Source of the DNA: Neomesorhizobium albiziae
Lineage (GTDB): Bacteria > Pseudomonadota > Alphaproteobacteria > Rhizobiales > Rhizobiaceae
Assembly: GCF_900114255.1 (NCBI RefSeq)
Contig: NZ_FOSL01000012.1
Span: 94,121-158,120 of the forward strand
DNA length: 64,000 bases
Direction: 5' to 3'
Shown: piece after piece, positions 1 through 8,432 of the stretch
Layout of the letters: the number at the start of each line of letters is the position of its first letter
Position numbering within the stretch: position 1 is the stretch's first letter
Translations under genes and position numbers: made by a program
Notes under the pieces: model-generated
Seen by the model: the letters and a program-made list of their open reading frames with translations, nothing else
What the model was told of the DNA's origin: nothing
The model's database searches: none

Positions 1-422
1 GCCGGGACCGCGGTGCTGGCAGCCTCGGCGCGCTCAAGCATCGGGCCGATGCGGCCGTGTCTCTGTGACAGTTGCGATTGCCGCGCCAGAAGCTCGGTGA
101 CCTTGCTTTCCATCAGTTGCTGGTCGAGCAATTGCCGGCTGGTGATGCGATCGACCTGGGCGCGGAGTGCGGAAATGCGGTCTTCATAGGCCTGCTGCAT
201 GCGCGCCTGGCGCGCTGCGGTTGCGCCGAGCAGGTCGTCGCGCAGGACAAGATAGGATGTCGCCAGCAGGTAGCCGACGGCGATCGCCGCGAGTGCGGAT
301 CCGATGAACGCGGCCAGCCAGGGCCGCACCGTGAAGTGCCGGATTTCATCGCCGCGTGCGATGATGAAAGTGTGGGGTTCCTTGCGCCTGCCGAAGGCTG
401 CTGGCCGAACAGGGTGTTTCAC
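1..422 (-). CDS. M23-type peptidase, N-terminal part (runs off left edge)
   Basis: The minus strand is open from a GTG at 422 to the window edge, giving about 140 residues without a stop. The start reads VKHPVRPAAF, followed by a cytoplasmic stretch, one membrane segment at about residues 34-53 (LAAFIGSALAAIAVGYLLA) and a predicted coiled coil rich in Arg, Gln and Glu. This layout (short cytoplasmic tail, single membrane anchor, coiled coil) matches the N terminus of rhizobial membrane-anchored M23 peptidoglycan endopeptidases. The catalytic domain would lie beyond the window, so the family call is an inference from the N terminus only. An in-frame extension upstream of the GTG is possible. 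Confidence 0.6.
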   Translation of the reverse strand, partial: MKHPVRPAAFGRRKEPHTFIIARGDEIRHFTVRPWLAAFIGSALAAIAVGYLLATSYLVLRDDLLGATAARQARMQQAYEDRISALRAQVDRITSRQLLDQQLMESKVTELLARQSQLSQRHGRIGPMLERAEAASTAVP

Positions 423-570
423 CGGATTTTTGCTTCCATGCAGGGTGGACCAACATGGTTAATTACACCCGGTTAGGGTTAACAAAGCTTTGAGAGCGCT
501 ACACAAAGTCGAACAATACAGCCGCACAACCCGGAACAATTGCATTACCGCGACGTGACGTGGCGGCGCG

Positions 571-600
571 ATAAAACAATGCCCGCCGGCAAGGCGGGCA
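571..600 (-). terminator. Rho-independent terminator after the 25-residue membrane peptide gene
   Basis: An 8-bp GC-rich inverted repeat (TGCCCGCC, loop GGCAA, GGCGGGCA at 580-600) is followed on the minus strand by TTGTTTTATC. It lies about 60 bases downstream of the stop codon of the small gene at 663-740. Confidence 0.6.
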
Positions 601-662
601 TCGCGCGGGAACTTGAACCGTTTGTCCAGGCCGCCGTTTTCGAGGCAGCAAACGCGGACAGG

Positions 663-740
663 TTAGTCGAGAAAAAGCCAAAGCAGAATGATGATCGGGA
701 TGGGAATGCCGAGCATCCAAAGCAGAACTCCGCGAAGCAT
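663..740 (-). CDS. 25-residue single-pass membrane peptide
   Basis: The ATG at 740 is preceded by a strong ribosome binding site (GAGGAGA, 6 bases away) and opens 25 codons ending in TAA. The peptide is almost entirely hydrophobic (MLRGVLLWMLGIPIPIIILL, then WLFLD), with an Arg near the N terminus and an Asp at the end, so it should span the inner membrane once. A terminator follows it at 571-600, which supports an independent small transcription unit or the last gene of one. Function is unknown. I have the impression that similar peptides occur in other rhizobia, but that is memory, not a search. Confidence 0.6.
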   Translation of the reverse strand: MLRGVLLWMLGIPIPIIILLWLFLD

Positions 741-817
741 TTTCGTCTCCTCTCATGTCTTCTTATCGAAGAGGAAACGCCATCCGTCCGAAACGGTTCC
801 GCGCTTTGCCGGCTGGG

Positions 818-1282
818 CTAAAGCGCCTTCATGGCGGCCAGTACCGCTTCGGCATGGCCCTTGACGCGTACCTTGCGCCAGATTCTGGCTATTTTGCCGT
901 CCGCTCCGATCAGGAATGTCGCGCGCTCGACGCCCATGTAACGGCGGCCGAACATCTGCTTTTCCATCCATACGCCGTAGGCTTCAATGGCTTTGCGCTC
1001 TTCATCGGCTGCTAAATCGACGGTCAGGTCGTATTTGGCCCTGAATTTGCCATGCTTCTTGATGCTATCGGGCGAAATGCCGATGACGATCGCACCGGCC
1101 GCATTGAACTGCGGCTTCATCCGGGAAAATTCGATCGCTTCGGCGGTACAGGTTTCAGTGTCGTCCTGCGGATAGAAGTAGAGCACAACGGGTTTGCCCG
1201 CGAGGTCCTTGAGGTTCAGATGGCCGGTGTCGGTCGGAAGTTCGACGTCGGGTGCTTTCTGACCCACCTTGAGTTCGGCCAT
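818..1282 (-). CDS. bcp: Peroxiredoxin of the Bcp/PrxQ family
   Basis: A 154-residue thioredoxin-fold protein that should reduce hydrogen peroxide and organic hydroperoxides in the cytoplasm. The peroxidatic cysteine is C45 in the motif YPQDDTETCTAEA, which corresponds to the YPKDDTPGCT motif of Bcp. The resolving cysteine that many PrxQ proteins have five residues later is replaced by Ile50, and there is no other cysteine, so this must act as a 1-Cys enzyme using an external thiol. Length is normal for the family. It is divergent from the large AsmA-like gene at 1378. Confidence 0.9.
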   Translation of the reverse strand: MAELKVGQKAPDVELPTDTGHLNLKDLAGKPVVLYFYPQDDTETCTAEAIEFSRMKPQFNAAGAIVIGISPDSIKKHGKFRAKYDLTVDLAADEERKAIEAYGVWMEKQMFGRRYMGVERATFLIGADGKIARIWRKVRVKGHAEAVLAAMKAL

Positions 1283-1377
1283 ATCGATGCCCCTTGTTTG
1301 TGGTTACCTCGGTCCGAACCGGGATATATGCTGTTCCTGGATTCGTCCACGATCCAATTTGAACGATAGGAAGCCGG

Positions 1378-4300
1378 TTGAACCAAGAGGTTCACAAACA
1401 TGAGAAGATACGGTTCCGGCGGGACGATATCACTTCTCTGACCAAATTTCCGTCAGCGGAAGGCCAGCACCATCTGCTGAGCCGCAAATCCATGCCGTCG
1501 CGTGTAATGCGCGGTTGCGGGTTTGCCGTCGCCGGCGTCGCCGCTCTTCTGTTTCTCGCCGTCTGCGGCATGGTGATCGTCGGCATGACCGGGCTTGGCA
1601 GCGGCAGGCTGCGCCAGGAGGCCGAGGCGGCGATCCAGAAGTTCGCCGGCATGGACGTGGCCGTGAACATCGGCCCGGCAAACCTGTCGCTCGACCCCCA
1701 ACGCTTCATCGCGCTCGAAGTGTACGATGTAAAATTCGCGCAGGCGGGCGGAAACGACATGCTGGATGCCGGGCTGGTTCGCTTCGGCGTGCGCTTCTGG
1801 CCGCTGATGTCGGGCCAGGTGCGGTTGGGCAATGCAACGATCAGCGATGCCCGCATCGTCACCGCCGCGCTGCCGTCGCGCGGCGGACCAGACTGGCAGG
1901 CTTCGCTCCTCAATGCCGAGGGACTGATCGATCCCGACCGCGTTATCGAACTTCTATTCGGCAGCTTGCATCGAGCGTTCGATACGATGGCTGTCGGTTC
2001 TACGCGCCGCATCGGACTCGACAATGTCGAGATATTGCTGCCGGAGGGCGGCTCCGTGCGCAGCCTGCTGATTTCAAGCGCGGAGCTCGACCAGAAGACG
2101 AACGGCGAGCTTTCCATCACCGCCGAGGCTGCGATCGATGGGCGCGCGGTTCATATCGAAGGCACCGCCTCGCGTGACAACATTTCCCGGCGGATCACCA
2201 ATGTCGATCTCAAGGCGACGGCGCCCATCGCGGCGGCACAAGGCGATGCCGCCACACAGTCTCCAGCACCGGAGAGCGCGACCGGTACCAGGGTCGGCGC
2301 GGTCGATGTATCCGTCACTGGCGCCGAAGGCATCGGCGAGGAAGCATCGCAGCTTTCGGCGAAAGTAAAGCTGACCCGGGCGGTACTCGACCTCGGTTCG
2401 CGCGGCGAACTTGCTGGTGACCTCGACGTCACCGCGCGGCTTGCCAAGGGAGCGGCAAAGATCGAGATCGAAGGGCTGCGTTTCGCGACCGGGCGCTCGC
2501 GCTTCAATTTTCACGGCGCCGTTGGCCCCACGCCTAAAACCGACGATGGCCGCGGTGGCGGTACTTATCGCTACGAGCTTGTCAGCGATGGCTCGACGCT
2601 GGCGCCCGCGGATTCGCCCGAAGCGGCGCTCGAATTCGTCGCCCGGATATCGGGCAGCTACGATCCGGTGCAGAAACGGCTGGCTGCCGATCAGTTCGGC
2701 GTCCGCACCGGCCCGGGGGAACTGCTCGGCACCGCGTCGCTGCAATTCGCCGAAGGCAAGGCGCCCGGCATCTTCCTTGCGATGACCGTTCCCGATATGC
2801 CGGTCGCGCATGTCAAGCAGCTATGGCCCTGGTTTGCCGCCAGCGGGGCCCGCCGCTGGGTGATGGAGAACCTTTATGGCGGCCGCATCCTCGACAGCAA
2901 CCTGCAGTACCGTGTAGCGGTCGGCCGCATGGGCAATGGCGTGCCGCTTGGCCATGACGAGGTTTTCGGCACGTTCAACGTCAGCGATACCCGCTTCGAC
3001 GTGACCGGGCGCATCCCGCCGATGCGTGACGCCGACGGCACCATCGATTTTCGCGGCAATGACATCGATATCGCTCTGTCGGCGGGCACCGTGTATATGA
3101 GCAGCGGCCGCACCGTTTCCGCCAGCAACGGAAAGCTGCTGGTCCGTAACGCCAACCGTCCGCCTGTGATCGGCGACCTTGCCATGGATGTCGCGGGCGA
3201 TGCAGCGGCAATCGCCGAACTCGCCTCCTACGAGCCTATCAATGCCATGCGGCATGTGGGCCTCGTGCCCGACGAGTTCACCGGCGGCACCGTAACGGGG
3301 CATGTCAAGGCGGAAATTCCCCTTCAGAATGGCGTCGACACGTCAAAGCTGGATTGGCTGGTGACGCTCGCATACGAAAACCTCTCGCTGTCGAAACCCT
3401 TTGATGGCCAGACCGTCAGCGAGGCCGACGGCACCATCGCCATCGATCCCGCAAAGGCGCTCATCGCCGCCAAGGCAAGGCTGAACGGGGCGCCGGCCGA
3501 GATCGCGCTGACCGAGCCGTTGAAGGATGGCGGCCCGGCGCGGGAGCGCGACATCACGATCGTTCTCGACGACAATGCGCGCGAAGCGCTCATCCCGGGG
3601 CTCGGCACGATGTTGGCCGGCCCGGTGAAAGTGTCGTTCAAGTCTGGCGCCGAAAAGACCCAGCAGATCGCGGCCGATCTGACCGACGCCAAGCTGAGCA
3701 TCCCATGGGCGGGGTGGAGCAAGGGGCCGGGAGTCGCTGCCGATGTCGAATTTACCCTCGACAAGACCGACGGAAATATCGACCTTTCCGATTTCAAGCT
3801 GTCGGGCAAGAGTTTCGCCCTGGGTGGCGACATCAAGCTTGCCGGCGGAGAGCTTTCAAGCGCCAACTTCGATACGGTGAAGCTCAACCGCGACGACGAC
3901 GCCTCGCTCACGATCAAGCGGTCGGGCAAGGGATATGCCGTCAGCATCAAGGGCGACGCACTCGATGCGCGTGCGGTCATCAAGCTGTCCACCGCTGATG
4001 CCGAAAAGGGGAATGGCTCGGCCGGTTCCGTTCCGCTGTCGCTCGATGCCGACATTGGCACGCTCATCGGCTTCAACGGGGAACGGCTTTCCAACGTCAA
4101 GCTTGCTTACAAGGGTGTCGGCAGCAAGGTTGTCGGCCTCACAGTCTCGGGCGCCACCAAGTCCGGCGCCACGGTGACCGTCAAGAACGCCACCGAGGGC
4201 GACAGGCGCACCATGGCCATGCAATCCGCCGACGCCGGCGCCGTGCTTCGCTTCCTCGACATCTACGAACACATGGAAGGCGGCACGATCAAGCTCGCAT

Positions 4301-4803
4301 TGGCCGGTGCTGCCGATGGAGCGTTGAAGGGGCAGGTGGACGCGACAGATTTCTGGGTCGTCGACGAACCGAAGCTGCGGTCGATCGTGTCGACTGCGCC
4401 ACAGGGAGACAACCGCAGCCTCAACGAAGCGGTGAAGCGCGACATCGACACGTCTCGCGTTCAGTTCGAGCGGGGCTATGCGACCATCGACAAGGGAGAC
4501 GGCCATCTGACGCTGGAGAACGGCGTGCTGCGCGGGCCGCTGATCGGGACCACCTTCCAGGGAACGCTCTACGACAAGGCTGGCAGGATGGCGATGACCG
4601 GCACGTTCATGCCGGCTTACGGCCTTAACCGGCTGTTCGGCGAGCTGCCGTTCGTCGGCATGCTGCTTGGCAACGGGCGCGACCGCGGCCTGATCGGCGT
4701 GACCTACAAGCTCTCAGGCAACGCCAAGTCGCCGGAACTGCAGATCAATCCGTTGTCGGTGATCGCGCCGGGCATCTTCCGGTCGATCTTCGAGTTCAGG
4801 TAA
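1378..4803 (+). CDS. Large AsmA-like / DUF3971 domain envelope protein
   Basis: A 1141-residue protein with a short basic cytoplasmic head, one membrane segment at about residues 45-70, and a very long periplasmic part rich in beta-strand-like repeats. It resembles the DUF3971/AsmA-like family related to E. coli YhdP and TamB, large bridge-like proteins implicated in lipid transport to the outer membrane. The longest frame starts at a TTG (1378). An ATG in frame at 1492 (residue 39) is the alternative, but the head motif HEKIRFRRDD looks like a rhizobial family feature, so I keep the TTG. The gene is convergent with tyrS. Confidence 0.8.
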   Translation: MNQEVHKHEKIRFRRDDITSLTKFPSAEGQHHLLSRKSMPSRVMRGCGFAVAGVAALLFLAVCGMVIVGMTGLGSGRLRQEAEAAIQKFAGMDVAVNIGPANLSLDPQRFIALEVYDVKFAQAGGNDMLDAGLVRFGVRFWPLMSGQVRLGNATISDARIVTAALPSRGGPDWQASLLNAEGLIDPDRVIELLFGSLHRAFDTMAVGSTRRIGLDNVEILLPEGGSVRSLLISSAELDQKTNGELSITAEAAIDGRAVHIEGTASRDNISRRITNVDLKATAPIAAAQGDAATQSPAPESATGTRVGAVDVSVTGAEGIGEEASQLSAKVKLTRAVLDLGSRGELAGDLDVTARLAKGAAKIEIEGLRFATGRSRFNFHGAVGPTPKTDDGRGGGTYRYELVSDGSTLAPADSPEAALEFVARISGSYDPVQKRLAADQFGVRTGPGELLGTASLQFAEGKAPGIFLAMTVPDMPVAHVKQLWPWFAASGARRWVMENLYGGRILDSNLQYRVAVGRMGNGVPLGHDEVFGTFNVSDTRFDVTGRIPPMRDADGTIDFRGNDIDIALSAGTVYMSSGRTVSASNGKLLVRNANRPPVIGDLAMDVAGDAAAIAELASYEPINAMRHVGLVPDEFTGGTVTGHVKAEIPLQNGVDTSKLDWLVTLAYENLSLSKPFDGQTVSEADGTIAIDPAKALIAAKARLNGAPAEIALTEPLKDGGPARERDITIVLDDNAREALIPGLGTMLAGPVKVSFKSGAEKTQQIAADLTDAKLSIPWAGWSKGPGVAADVEFTLDKTDGNIDLSDFKLSGKSFALGGDIKLAGGELSSANFDTVKLNRDDDASLTIKRSGKGYAVSIKGDALDARAVIKLSTADAEKGNGSAGSVPLSLDADIGTLIGFNGERLSNVKLAYKGVGSKVVGLTVSGATKSGATVTVKNATEGDRRTMAMQSADAGAVLRFLDIYEHMEGGTIKLALAGAADGALKGQVDATDFWVVDEPKLRSIVSTAPQGDNRSLNEAVKRDIDTSRVQFERGYATIDKGDGHLTLENGVLRGPLIGTTFQGTLYDKAGRMAMTGTFMPAYGLNRLFGELPFVGMLLGNGRDRGLIGVTYKLSGNAKSPELQINPLSVIAPGIFRSIFEFR

Positions 4804-4830
4804 TGCCCTTTCCCCGATGGGGAGAAAATA

Positions 4831-6081
4831 TCAGGCTGGTCTCACCAGTACGTGCTTCTTCCTGCCGACCGATAGCTTGATCACGCCATCCTCGGTCACG
4901 TCAGCCGCGCCGACGATGCGGCGGTCGTCAGCCACCGGCTCATCGTTGAGCCGCACGGCGCCGCCCTGGACATGACGCCTTGCCTCGCCGTTGGAGCCTG
5001 CCAATCCTGCCTTCACCAGCAGCGCAAGCAGGCCGATGCTTTCGCTCAGCTCCGACTTGGCGACCTCGATCGTTGGAAGGCTGTCGGCCAGCGTACCTTC
5101 CTCGAACGTCTTCCGCGCCGTCTCGGCCGCTGCTTCCGCCGCCTCGCGGCCATGCACGATAGCCGTCACTTCGGTCGCCAGCACCTTCTTCGCCTCATTG
5201 ATTTCAGAACCGCCGAGTGCGGCCAGCCGGGCGATCTCGCCGAGAGGCAGGCGCGTGAAGATTTTGAGGAACCGTCCGACATCGGCGTCTTCGGTGTTGC
5301 GGAAATACTGCCAGAAATCATAGGGGCTGAAGAGATCGCCATTCAGCCAGACGGCGCCGGAGGCGGATTTGCCCATCTTCTCGCCGGACGACTTGGTCAG
5401 GAGCGGGGTCGTGAGCGCGTAAAGCTGTGGTCCGCCCACGCGATGGGAAAGGTCGACGCCGTTGATGATGTTGCCCCATTGGTCGGAGCCGCCCATCTGC
5501 AGCACCGTGCCATAGCGCCGGTTCAGCTCGACGAAATCGTAGCCCTGCATGATCATGTAGTTGAATTCCAGGAAGCTCAGCGACTGATCGCGATCGAGCC
5601 GCAACTTGACCGAATCGAAGGTCAGCATCCGGTTGACTGAAAAATGCCGGCCGACATCGCGCAGGAACTCGACATAGTTCAGCTTCAAGAGCCAATCGGC
5701 ATTGTTGACCATGATGGCGGGGTTCGTCCCATCATAGCGCAGGATGTTGCCGTAGACCTTCTTGATGCTCTCGATGTTGGTTTCGATCTGCTCGACCGTC
5801 AAAAGCTTGCGCTGGTCGTCCCGGAACGACGGGTCACCCACCATCGAGGTGCCGCCACCCATAAGGCTGATCGCCTTGTGACCGGTCTCCTGCAGCCAGT
5901 AGAGCATGGTGACGGTGATCAGATTGCCGATATGGATACTCGTAGCCGTCGCGTCATAACCGACATAGCCGGTGATCGGGCCCTTCAAGGCCAGCGCGTC
6001 CAGACCTTCGGGGTCGGAAATCTGGTGGATGAAGCCGCGCTCGTCGAGGACGCGCAGGAAGTCGGACTTGAAGGCAGACAT
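4831..6081 (-). CDS. tyrS: Tyrosyl-tRNA synthetase
   Basis: A 416-residue class I aminoacyl-tRNA synthetase that charges tRNA-Tyr. The HIGH-type motif is HIGN at residues 50-53 and the KMSKS-type loop is KMGKS at 235-239. The tyrosine-binding region QGYDF (179-183) and GGSDQWGNI (197-205) are intact. Residues from about 350 form an S4 RNA-binding domain ([20 protein letters not shown]). Length matches bacterial TyrS. Its cognate tRNA-Tyr lies 41 kb away in this window, not next to it. Confidence 0.98.
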   Translation of the reverse strand: MSAFKSDFLRVLDERGFIHQISDPEGLDALALKGPITGYVGYDATATSIHIGNLITVTMLYWLQETGHKAISLMGGGTSMVGDPSFRDDQRKLLTVEQIETNIESIKKVYGNILRYDGTNPAIMVNNADWLLKLNYVEFLRDVGRHFSVNRMLTFDSVKLRLDRDQSLSFLEFNYMIMQGYDFVELNRRYGTVLQMGGSDQWGNIINGVDLSHRVGGPQLYALTTPLLTKSSGEKMGKSASGAVWLNGDLFSPYDFWQYFRNTEDADVGRFLKIFTRLPLGEIARLAALGGSEINEAKKVLATEVTAIVHGREAAEAAAETARKTFEEGTLADSLPTIEVAKSELSESIGLLALLVKAGLAGSNGEARRHVQGGAVRLNDEPVADDRRIVGAADVTEDGVIKLSVGRKKHVLVRPA

Positions 6082-6258
6082 TTTCTTTTCCCGGAAAGGC
6101 AGCAGCTTTTAGCGTTGCCATGGCACTACGAAGGCGCGCCTTTAGCATCCGAAGCCGAGGAATCACAAGAACGGCTGGAAAAATGACTGGAATTTGGAGT
6201 GTTTGGATTGATAGCCAGGTGCTTTGGTGGCAGGGCGGAGTGACATCGGGAGACATGA

Positions 6259-6807
6259 ATGGAACAACCTTTCTTGCAGACCGATCGCCTCTCGCTACAT
6301 CTTTGGCATGACCAGGATCTCGATGATCTCATGGAACTGCATTCGAGACCTGATGTCTCGCGCTATCTCTCGCGCAGCGGCAAACCGTGGACCGCTGAAG
6401 AGGCGAAGGACCGCATGACGGGCTGGATGCGCGATTTTGGAACATTCGGCATCGCCAAGTTGAAACTGCTTCGCCGGGATGACGGGCGCTTTCTGGGACG
6501 TGCCGGGTTTTCATTCTTCGAAGAGGCCAGCCACTTCGAACTGGGCTATTCCCTCGCTCCGGAATATTGGGGGCGGGGTTATGCCACCGAGATCGCCGGC
6601 GCCCTGGCATGGCATTTTTTCAAGCTGAACCTTGGCGACAATTTCATCGCTTTCGCCCATGTCGACAACGCGGCATCGCTGAAGGTGATGGAAAGGATTG
6701 GCATGCGATACGACCGCACCGGGCCAATGAACGGCCTCCACTGCCATGTGTATTCGATGCATCGCCGGGATATCGACGCGGCTGTCGGTCGGGCTGAAAG
6801 CGCCTGA
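6259..6807 (+). CDS. GNAT-family N-acetyltransferase (RimJ/RimL-like)
   Basis: A 182-residue acetyl-CoA-dependent transferase. It begins with the RimJ/RimL-like signature TDRLSLHLW, and the acetyl-CoA loop is YWGRGYATEI near residue 98. The late AFAHVDNAASLKVMERIGM stretch is the usual motif B region. The start at 6259 has GGGAG a few bases upstream. The substrate cannot be told from sequence. It stands alone, divergent from tyrS and convergent with the PaiB-like gene. Confidence 0.88.
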   Translation: MEQPFLQTDRLSLHLWHDQDLDDLMELHSRPDVSRYLSRSGKPWTAEEAKDRMTGWMRDFGTFGIAKLKLLRRDDGRFLGRAGFSFFEEASHFELGYSLAPEYWGRGYATEIAGALAWHFFKLNLGDNFIAFAHVDNAASLKVMERIGMRYDRTGPMNGLHCHVYSMHRRDIDAAVGRAESA

Positions 6808-6861
6808 TCGCCCGCACGCCTCCGGTGCCCATTCACCGAAGTTTAAAGCAGGACAGGCGGC

Positions 6862-7509
6862 TCAGCGCTTCTCCAGGCCGCCGAACGAGCGCACCAACTC
6901 CGCCATCTCGGTAGCGGATTGAAGTTCGTCCAGTCCCGCTGCGACGCCGACGCGGTCGGCTACCGGCCTGTTCTGGCTGACCTTCCACTTTCCCGAAATC
7001 TCTGTGATCGCGATCTCCAGGCCGATGATGCCCTTGATCTGCGCCTCGATGAACGGTGCCGGCGCGTCGGTCACCTGCCATGGCTCGGCGCGCGGCGCTT
7101 CATGCGTCGCGGTCAATTCGGCGATCTGGCCGGCAAGCCATTCCCTGTCGTCGATGATCCTGGCGTGGCCGCGCACCTGCACGATCGCATAGTTCCAGGT
7201 CGGCACCACCTTGCCGGTCTCGCGTTTGGTCTCGTACCAGGATGGGGTGACATAGCTGTCGGCGCCCTGGAAGACGACCAGCACGGGCGTCTGCGGATTT
7301 TCAGCGATCAAGCGCCATTGCGGATTGGCCTTGGCAAGATGGGCGCGCAGCCTGCCATGCGGCTCTACCGTCGTGTCGACCAGGAACGGCAACGGGTCGG
7401 CCACCGGGCCATCCGGTCCGACCGAGATAAGCAGTCCGAGCGGATGCGCCCGGATCAGCGCATGCAGCACGTCCAACCGGGTCTCGACAAAATGCGGAGG
7501 CTGGTACAT
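6862..7509 (-). CDS. PaiB-like FMN-binding protein
   Basis: A 215-residue protein starting MYQPPHFVE, the usual beginning of PaiB (FMN-binding negative transcriptional regulator) proteins. Typical motifs follow: DPLPFLVD, HLAKANPQW, VVFQGADSYVTPSWY and VPTWNYAIVQVRG. Members have a split-barrel flavin fold. The original PaiB represses protease and sporulation genes in Bacillus, but most homologues have no proven role. It is 16 bp downstream of the alpha/beta hydrolase gene on the same strand, so the two are probably one operon. Confidence 0.88.
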   Translation of the reverse strand: MYQPPHFVETRLDVLHALIRAHPLGLLISVGPDGPVADPLPFLVDTTVEPHGRLRAHLAKANPQWRLIAENPQTPVLVVFQGADSYVTPSWYETKRETGKVVPTWNYAIVQVRGHARIIDDREWLAGQIAELTATHEAPRAEPWQVTDAPAPFIEAQIKGIIGLEIAITEISGKWKVSQNRPVADRVGVAAGLDELQSATEMAELVRSFGGLEKR

Positions 7510-7525
7510 CGCCGCGCTCGCCTTC

Positions 7526-8200
7526 CTATCTCAGGCGCTTCGGGCGCGGGTCCGACAGTTCGCCGGCAAGGCGGCGGTCGAGATAGTCGGCGCATTCCTC
7601 GATCAGCAGGTCCGAATCGTTGGCAAAGAAGTGGTTGGCGCCAGGCAGCGTCTTCTGCGTGATGGTGATGCCCTTCTGCGTATGCAGCTTGTCGACCAGC
7701 CCCTGCACGTCCTTCGGTGGCGCCACCTTGTCGGCGTCGCCGTGGATGATCAAGCCGGACGACGGGCAGGGCGCCAGGAACGAGAAATCATAAGTGTTGG
7801 GCTGCGGCGCGATCGAGATGAAGCCCTCGATTTCCGGACGACGCATCAGGAGCTGCATGCCGATCCAGGCGCCGAACGAATAGCCGGCGACCCAGCAGCT
7901 CTTGGAATCGGGATGCAGCGACTGGATCCAGTCGAGCGCGGCCGCCGCATCCGACAATTCGCCAGTGCCGTGGTCGAATTCGCCCTGGCTGCGGCCGATC
8001 GAGCGGAAGTTGAAGCGCAGTGTCGTAAAATTGCGCTTCTGGAACATGTAGAAGAGGTCGTAGACGATCTTGTTGTTCATCGTCCCGCCGAATTGCGGGT
8101 GCGGATGCAGGACGATTGCGATCGGCGCGTTCTTTTCTTTGGAGGGCTGGTAGCGGCCTTCAAGACGACCGGCGGGACCGGCAAAAATGACCTCGGGCAT
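7526..8200 (-). CDS. Alpha/beta hydrolase
   Basis: A 224-residue hydrolase with the oxyanion-region motif HPHPQFGGTMNN, the nucleophile elbow GYSFGAW (Ser in G-x-S-x-G), a late Asp in HGDADKV and the catalytic His in GANHFF. This set is typical of the small family of dienelactone-hydrolase-like proteins found across alphaproteobacteria. The substrate is unknown. It is the first gene of a likely two-gene unit with the PaiB-like gene, and it is divergent from the cysteine desulfurase, so its promoter shares the region containing the Irr box. Confidence 0.85.
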   Translation of the reverse strand: MPEVIFAGPAGRLEGRYQPSKEKNAPIAIVLHPHPQFGGTMNNKIVYDLFYMFQKRNFTTLRFNFRSIGRSQGEFDHGTGELSDAAAALDWIQSLHPDSKSCWVAGYSFGAWIGMQLLMRRPEIEGFISIAPQPNTYDFSFLAPCPSSGLIIHGDADKVAPPKDVQGLVDKLHTQKGITITQKTLPGANHFFANDSDLLIEECADYLDRRLAGELSDPRPKRLR

Positions 8201-8293
8201 GAATTACTCCAGTTGCTATGGAAGCCGATGCCGCAGGTGGCGGAAATCATGTCTCCGGCCTTGACGCACCGCAGCCGGCTCCATAGAAGCTAC

Positions 8294-8310
8294 TTTAGAA
8301 TGGTTCAAAA
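8294..8310. promoter_or_regulatory. Irr box (ICE motif) upstream of the suf locus
   Basis: The sequence TTTAGAATGGTTCAAAA matches the rhizobial iron-control element consensus TTTAGAA-N3-TTCTAAA at all but one defined position. It lies 123 bp upstream of the cysteine desulfurase start. Irr is the haem- and iron-responsive regulator of Rhizobiales, and suf operons are established members of its regulon, so the position makes sense. It is also 94 bp upstream of the divergent hydrolase gene. Confidence 0.75.
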
Positions 8311-8362
8311 CTGGGCGGTTCCAAACCACCCTTTTGATAAAGCGGGTAAATAGGACGGCTGA

Positions 8363-8378
8363 CCTTGTAATTTCAAGG
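8363..8378. promoter_or_regulatory. Inverted repeat in the suf promoter region
   Basis: CCTTG-TAATTT-CAAGG forms a 5-bp inverted repeat with an AT-rich centre, 55 bp upstream of the cysteine desulfurase start and downstream of the Irr box. It does not match the RirA iron-responsive operator (TGA-N9-TCA) exactly. It may be a second operator site or chance. Confidence 0.3.
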
Positions 8379-8432
8379 AAATAACGCCAGATCGCCCGCA
8401 AATGAGAAACTGAAGAGGTAAATCGCTAGGAA

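Noticed and set aside
72..476. A plus-strand frame at the left edge
   Set aside because: The minus strand encodes a natural membrane anchor and coiled coil. The plus frame has no such features.
4806..4824. Small CCCC-GAT-GGGG hairpin between the AsmA-like gene and tyrS
   Set aside because: The stem is short and no T-tract follows on either strand, so I do not call a terminator.
8360..8376. A possible RirA iron-responsive operator (TGA...TCA)
   Set aside because: The spacing is ten bases instead of nine and the flanks do not match, so only the inverted repeat is reported.
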